In this document: positions 57,775-64,000 of the stretch, piece after piece
Layout of the letters: every line of letters begins with the position of its first letter
Position numbering within the stretch: position 1 is the stretch's first letter
Source of the DNA: Tetrahymena elliotti 4EA
Taxonomy: Eukaryota > Ciliophora > Oligohymenophorea > Hymenostomatida > Tetrahymenidae
Reading direction: 5' to 3'
Assembly (NCBI GenBank): GCA_000231825.2
Contig: AFXF02001633.1
Location: forward strand, 248,001 to 312,000
DNA: 64,000 nt
Position numbers and translations under genes: made by a program
Notes under the pieces: model-generated
What the model was told of the DNA's origin: nothing
The model's input: only the letters and a program-made list of their open reading frames with translations
Database searches by the model: none

Positions 57775-60700
57775 TCAGTCTAAAATATGCTATTAGAAGA
57801 AGGTCAAGAAACGGTTAGAGTAAGTTAATGGGTCTACAGTTGATTATTTTCCTCCTAAAAATTTATTTTTAATAGCTGCAATTACCTTTTTTGAAGCAGT
57901 GTATTCTGTAAAAATGTTTATTATTCCCAAGATGAAAATTTGTTTTCTATCTTGAGAAAAAATTTTACAAAGAGTTGATTCTTGTAGGTGACTATCTTAC
58001 TCTCCCTTATTATTTTGCTTTGCTGATGAGTAGTTTGAGTTATACATTTCGTATTAACTTAGTTCTTCATATTTTTCAAAGTTATGGACACCTATCAAAG
58101 CACAATAGTTAAATATTCCATTTTCTGAAAGGAATTAACTATCTCTTTAAAGTTAGTCAAGAATTTATTGTTTAAGTTACAAATCAACTCTAATTTTAAT
58201 ATTAGAATTAATCCAATCTGTATCTTTTCTTGGTAAAGTTAGATCTGGCTATGGACTATTCTTTTTTTCAGCTTTACGGCCTTTTGTACTTCCCTTTATT
58301 TCAAATCTATGGTTTATTGATAGGTTGGTGTTAAATATATTAGAGCAGACAATAAAATAAACATCTTCAAACTGTTCTTACTTTTAATTTTTAGAATTCT
58401 GTTAATCAGCAAAACTACTAGAATTTCTTTTGTGTGTGGTTGTATTATCTTTTCTAGTTTAGAGTTTATACAAACCATAAATACGTAGCAAGAGAGAATT
58501 TGGCTATTATATTATATGCTGATGATATTAAGGCAATATTTTTAAAAAACTTTTTGCACTTTACTCTTGGATAATCTTAACTATAAAACTACCACATTCA
58601 CTATAATATTAAAACTTTTTAAATGGTTTGTTCGATGATCTACATAACTCTGAAATCTGAGACATCCTTCCCATAATCAAGTTGCCTATAAGGTTTTCAG
58701 GACCGAGAGAACGAAGAAACTTTTCATGAGAGATATTTTAGGATCTTCTGATACTCTCGAAAACAAGAGGGCAGTAGTCAATATACTCTAAATTAGCAAA
58801 TTAATAGTTATTATTTGAAATAGTGTTAAAAAGCAATTATTAATTATTTGTTTGAAAATCTTTAGGTTTTAAATCAAAATTTAAGTTAAGAGCTGCCATA
58901 GAATTTCCATATATGGCAGATAAATTTGGAAAATTTGCTAATGTTTTTTTATCTGGCAAAACTGAGCTCTAATTTTCTAGATAAGAAAAAGTTGATTATA
59001 GTGGGAGAGGCTACAAATTATTTTGATAGATATTAATACTTTTTTACTAATTTATTGGGAGATATTGTGAAGTTTAATGAAATAAGTTAACCTAATTATT
59101 TTGCATAAAGCTGCTTTGATTATTAAATGCTGAGCTTGGATTTACATAACTTGAAGCATTTTAATTACCTTCAGAGAGCATGATTGTATTGTTAACTCCT
59201 TACTATTAGTGGTTTTACATGGCAGGGTGATTTATTTGCTTTAAAGATTTTATGGCATTTCTAATTACAAGCATCATTTCCAAAACTAAATTCCAGTTTT
59301 GATGGCCAATATAGAGCTGAAGGTTTCTTGTTTTGTTTTAATTTAATTTTTTTTGTTTATCGCTTAAAAGAGCAGGCATGTTTTTTATAGTACTTTTTCT
59401 CCAATTATTTTAATTAAAGCTTTCAAAAGAATTATCTATTAACACTGCACTTTTACGTCTTGCCTATCCGCTATTAGAATTTACATTAGAATTTTGTAGC
59501 AAGGAAGTATTAAATCTTTAAGGAGTAATGTTATTGAATTTATTATTATTATTGTTTTGATTTCTAGGATCTAATGGTATTAAATTTATGAAAGAATTTA
59601 TTTAATTATATTAAGTTTAAGGCTTATCTTTCTTATTGTAAATTTATTAATAAGATTCTACTGAATTTTGAAATGACTCTTCTCTGATTGCTGATTAATT
59701 AGCATTTAATTTTTTGTTATCTCCATTCTTATCATTTTTATAGTCATGTTTATGAGTATTTTTATTCGTCTGCATTTTATTCTCTAATTCTTCTAACTGG
59801 TTTTAGTAGTCAGCTATTGTTTCAAGATATCCCTGGATTTGCTTCTCTATTTTTTTATACTCTTCCATCAAAAATTCAACGGCTGACAGATTTTATAAAT
59901 TAATGCTTGTTTTAAACTCGCTTTCTTGGTCTTAAAGTATTTCCGAGTATTATGAATAATCATTTAATTGTGGTTTGAAGTTTTCTGGTTAGCTGTTAAA
60001 TTCCGAGTAACTATTTTCCAAGTACAATTTAGGGTTTCTCAAATAAGGAGACTATAAACTACTATTTGTTTGATTTCTTTTTATTAAATTTTATATTACA
60101 TCAGTTTAGCTGCTTATGCCAGATACAGGTGATTACTTTGTATCAAATACGAAAAAATCTCTTTTTGGTGAATTATTACTTACCATACTATTTTGATACT
60201 CAAGTACTTAAAATTTAGCTTCTTAGAATGGCCTGTTGTTTCTATAATCAGTTTCGTCTTCACTTAGTGGATCTGTATCACCCAAATTCTAATCAGTAGG
60301 TAATTCTATTTTTAAAGGACCATTAAACACAGGGATTGAATTATTTAAATCATCTAATTCTTTTTAGGAATTCTATTGACCTTTTTATTATATTTTACTG
60401 TCATTTTATTAAATTTGAGAAACTCTTGGGCTAAAATTACCATTTGTTGAATGATTTTAATTATTTTTATTCTGTTGAATTTAAGCAGAAGTTGCATTTA
60501 CTTAGGCATTTTGTTATTGATTATTTTCTAATTAATTAATTTTCATATTTTAATGATTTTGATTTTGGTTGTACAATTAATTATTTATATTTTTATTGGT
60601 TTAAGTTTCGTTAAAAAATTTTTAATTTAATATTGCTTATTCTTAAATACTGGTAGGGTTTTTATTTAAAATTACTGCAGATGTGTTAAATACATTGTCT

Positions 60701-62622
60701 TATTATTTGTTAACTTCTCGAAGTTACTTTTAGCCTTGCTAATCATTGAAACTTAAAAAATTAATTTATAAATCCTAATTTCTCATAGGTGCAATTTAAT
60801 CAAAGATTCTGTGCTTTCTCCTAGTTTTTTTTGATGAAGTGTCATCACCAGCATCTTTTTATCCTACATTACTTTCAAATCCTTTAGTTTCAAATACATC
60901 TTTTAATCCTCCACAAGAAAGAACAGAAAAAGAACAAGAAGATTATTCTTACTTTTATTTTTGTTGGATAGGCTTAAAGTTATTGTTATTGAATTCATAG
61001 TATGCTGATTAATCAAATACAGCACCACTATTTCTTTAAGAAGGGTTTTAAGATAATGTATTGTTAGAAATGTTTTAATAATTTCTTTAGGTAAGTAAAT
61101 TGGAGTTATTTTTTAATTCTTAACTATTATTATCGATTGGCTAAAATGAATTTTATTTTGCCTTAATTTAATCAATCGAAACATTGTTTTAGTTAAATAT
61201 AGAAATTCTCCCATTAGAATGAGGCTGTTAAAATTTCATGTTGGCTAGTAAGTTCATATTCATAGTTGACATAGTAGAAAAATCGATTGATGGATGTATC
61301 TTGTTATTGTTAAGTAAATTTATTTCATTTTATTACATTTAGTTTTGATTATATCTTTTGCTGATGTTTAAAATTGATGAGGTAGAGGAATTACTTTGAA
61401 ATTCTGTATTATCTCCATTTTTTTAAAGTGAATTTCTTTTGTCTTAAGAAGGAGAAGACTAAGTTTACACATTACTTGAGCGTTTGCTTTAGTTAGCAAT
61501 TTATCCTTGGTTGACTGCATGCTCAAAAATACTCCTTTTATTTCTTTCAGTATTATTTAAGCTTATCATCTCCTTCTTTTTATCAAGTAAAATATTTGAG
61601 GAATTTTAATCTTGCATTTAATCTCTTCTAGTTGCAAATCCCAAATCTATTTGATTGTTAGATCTATTAGTCTAACTTATATTATTAATAGCATTACTCT
61701 ATTACTATTATTAAGTTTATCTATTAGTGGATTGATTTGAAGGTTACTTTTGCTGAACTTATTACAATTTAATCAAAGGAATCTATTTCTATTTTAATTT
61801 GTTAATTGCATTTTTATACTCCTTTTGTTAGAGTTCTTTAAATTTACTAGATACTTTATTGAGCTACACAGTCAACTGAACTACCTCTTACTCTATATTT
61901 TTAAGATTAGCTTCAATTTACAATTTCAACAGTTAGTCTTTTTATTTAACAATTTCTTCATTTTCAATTTAGGCAATTTTATTTTCTGTTAACTCATCTT
62001 GATTAAAGAATTCAAACCATTGAAAGTAGCAATCTTAGTTATAGTACATCTTTTAAAAATCACTCAGACGTACTTCTCCAGTATTTTTTGGATCTAGTGC
62101 TCTAAAGATTTCATCTATATGTTAGCGTTGAGGTACAACTATCTACCCAGTTAATTCTTTCCAAAAAAGAGCAACATTTTATATTAGATACTAAATGTCT
62201 TCATAGAGTATCTTTCCTTTATTTTCGCGATCAATAAACTAAAAACTCATCTAGGCTTTTTTGAAATCATCTCTATTCATTATCACATCTAAATATTTTA
62301 TGAAATCCATAAAGCTAATCCACTCATTTTTATCACTATCAATTAAATCAAATATTCTATCTGCCAAAAAGCATGCATTATCCATTCCAAGAATACCTAA
62401 AGAGTTTCGAAAGCTCTTTCTATCCATCAAATCCTCCTTATAAGCATGCTTTACATATGTTTTTTTGATTGTTTTAACTTCATCAATTATAAATTTTGTT
62501 TATTATAAAAACTCTTCATCTTAATATGTTCGCGGTTGAATCATATTAGGTATATCTTCAAGTTTTTTAGTTTTTTAAGAAATAAATGATTTCTACAATT
62601 AATTATCTTGCTTACTACTCAT
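57775..62622 (-). CDS. EF-hand / phosphoinositide-kinase fusion, predicted pseudokinase
   Basis: One uninterrupted exon of 1,616 codons (1,615 residues). Residues 60-220 hold three EF-hand loops: DSDKNEWISFMD (about 94), DRENKGKILYED (about 129) and DPKNTGEVRLSD (about 174). A Gln/Asn/Ser-rich linker of about 1,000 residues follows. From about 1,281 to the end is a PIPK domain: YCPLVFESIRRSQNISHEKF, CGSFIVKIIQEQ (ATP-site lysine, residue 1349), LLLRIYGLYKL, FEIKGSTKGRK (Lys 1443), GIFNYCALIGVHNFEKY and FILGIINIFTEYTASKK, closing with DPLTYSNRFLTFF. In active PIP4K/PIP5K enzymes the corresponding motifs are MDYSLL and IID. Here both aspartates are Asn (residues 1505 and 1569), which predicts weak or no catalysis. 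A calcium-regulated phosphoinositide scaffold is a possible role. Confidence 0.9.
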
Positions 62623-64000
62623 AAAATGTATTCTTCTACCTTTTATTCTAGCTTATTTTTTTGATACTGTTAATTAAACTAATTCACCAAACAGGTTAAG
62701 ACTAGTTTTAGAGAAGTGAAGCTTTCAATTCCTATAAAAAATAGATCTTTTGTTCAGATAAATAGTGATCTATTAAATAAATATATAAGTTTGTTATTTC
62801 TTTATTGTTTTTTAATTTCTTAGTATTTATCTAATTCATTAGAAAAGCGATTTGATTAAAACGATGAAAGAAAAAAGAAAGGCTTATATCTAATAATTAT
62901 TTTTTAGAAAACTAAATCCAAGTCTTTATTCCCATATAATTCTAAAAATAATCCTATTTAAGAATATCAATTATAAATATATTGCCTGTCCTTCAATGCA
63001 AAAAAGTGTACACATTTTTTCATCTAAATCAATTACATATAAATTTTGAAAGTTGATCTTTCAAACAAACTAAACCTCAATCAAATATTTAATCATAATT
63101 TTCTTCTAATAACTTCCTTATTTACCTTTATTAAAATATTACCATTCAACAACATTTAAGTTTATGGTATTGGTTTATTTTCCAAAGCATACAATTTTAA
63201 CTTATCTATTATAAAATTAGCTAAATTTAAAAGATATAGCTTGACTATTATTAATGTATCAAATAATATTATTAATATTATTTTTTTGCGTATTTCAAAA
63301 TAGTAAATAATATTTTCTATATGATGAATTGTCTTCCAAATTTTATTCAATATCTATTTCATTCATTTTAATTTTTCTGATTTGATATTTTCTCTGCTGT
63401 ATTTCCTTCTCTAAATAAATAATATTTTCACCCTAATTTATTTTGAAATAATTAATATAAAAAAATTATTAATAAAACTATTTCTAAATAAAAAAATAAT
63501 TTCAAGGCTAAAAGAGTTTTATTTTAATCTATCAAATAAATAATTTTTAACAATAGATTCAATTTTCTTAAAAAATGAAGGATAATTTTAGTTTATTACA
63601 AATAAATTATTTAGTTTATTTTTAAAGTATTTCTAAAAATCACATCAGTATTGATTTCATTAAGAATATTATTAGAAAATATTCATTTAATAAAGTAATT
63701 CGAGATATTGTTAAAAGAACAAAAAATATTTAAAAATTTTTAATCATAAAAAAGTAATGTAATCTGAGCATTTAATAAAATTTTTGAGAATACAAATTTT
63801 ATACCTTGAATAAATATCTCATTTTTACTCTCTTAAATTGAAATTTTTGCTTTCATTTAAAAAAAATTAAATTATTTTTTAATATTTTAAAACAAGTAAA
63901 ATTGTTAATTTTAAATTATTAATAAAAATTTGTTAGAAATCATACATTTTAATATGTTTAACATGTTTTCTTAAAGATTATAATCTTCAATAGTTTTAAT
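62623..64000. other. upstream region of the PIPK-like gene, AT-rich
   Basis: Should contain the promoter and 5' untranslated region of the minus-strand gene. The frame at 63162-63350 (minus) is Ile/Leu/Lys-rich and of intergenic composition. No other feature is recognisable before the window ends. Confidence 0.45.

Noticed and set aside
1..64000. tRNA, rRNA, telomere repeat, chromosome-breakage sequence, transposon or CRISPR
   Set aside because: I looked for the G/C-richer islands and characteristic motifs these would show and found none. A covariance-model scan would be needed to exclude tRNAs and snRNAs formally.

Overview
The window looks like macronuclear-type DNA from an oligohymenophorean ciliate, most likely Tetrahymena or a close relative. 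It is extremely AT-rich, especially between genes. Its genes only read through if TAA and TAG are glutamine and TGA is the sole stop, and introns are short, AT-rich and of the GTA...AG type. With that code, conserved eukaryotic proteins emerge intact (RMC1, COQ10, TAF7, C12orf4/FERRY3, a small Tim chaperone, a CRAL-TRIO protein). Ordinary ORF calling with TAA/TAG as stops finds mostly fragments and shadows. All exon joins were worked out by eye from splice consensus, phase and family similarity.

Layout. 0.5-3.3 kb: a possible tiny gene and a CRAL-TRIO (Sec14-like) gene, + strand. 4.1-9.25 kb: an RMC1/Mic1 homologue with a large low-complexity insert, a small four-exon unknown, and a twin-CX3C small Tim, all +; then a frame-broken coding relic on -. 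10.7-14.7 kb: a leucine-rich unknown and COQ10, both -. 16.3-21.6 kb: a myristoylatable MORN protein, an uncertain small gene and a 748-residue protein with a mitochondrial-type presequence, all +. 22.6-35.0 kb: one 12-exon gene of about 3,360 residues (MORN repeats, very long Glu/Gln coiled coil, Ser/Asn/Gln-rich tail), +. 37.5-38.2 kb: TAF7, -. 39.1-39.8 kb: two small candidate genes, +. 41.0-42.9 kb and 51.3-54.0 kb: two intronless genes, +, that share a gapless C-terminal domain of about 82 residues. Between them lies an 8.4-kb AT-rich stretch with a few weak open frames, one of which faintly resembles an E2F/DP winged helix. 55.1-56.8 kb: FERRY3/C12orf4, +. 57.8-62.6 kb: a single-exon fusion of EF-hands to a phosphoinositide-kinase fold whose two catalytic aspartates are asparagine, -.

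How the genes relate: there are no operons. Several products belong to endosome and phosphoinositide biology (RMC1 of the MON1-CCZ1 Rab7 exchange factor, FERRY3 of a Rab5 effector, the PIPK-like protein, the CRAL-TRIO lipid carrier). Three are mitochondrial by family or presequence (small Tim, COQ10, the 748-residue protein). This is probably coincidental neighbourhood. I saw no rRNA, tRNA, transposase, CRISPR, telomere repeat or chromosome-breakage sequence.
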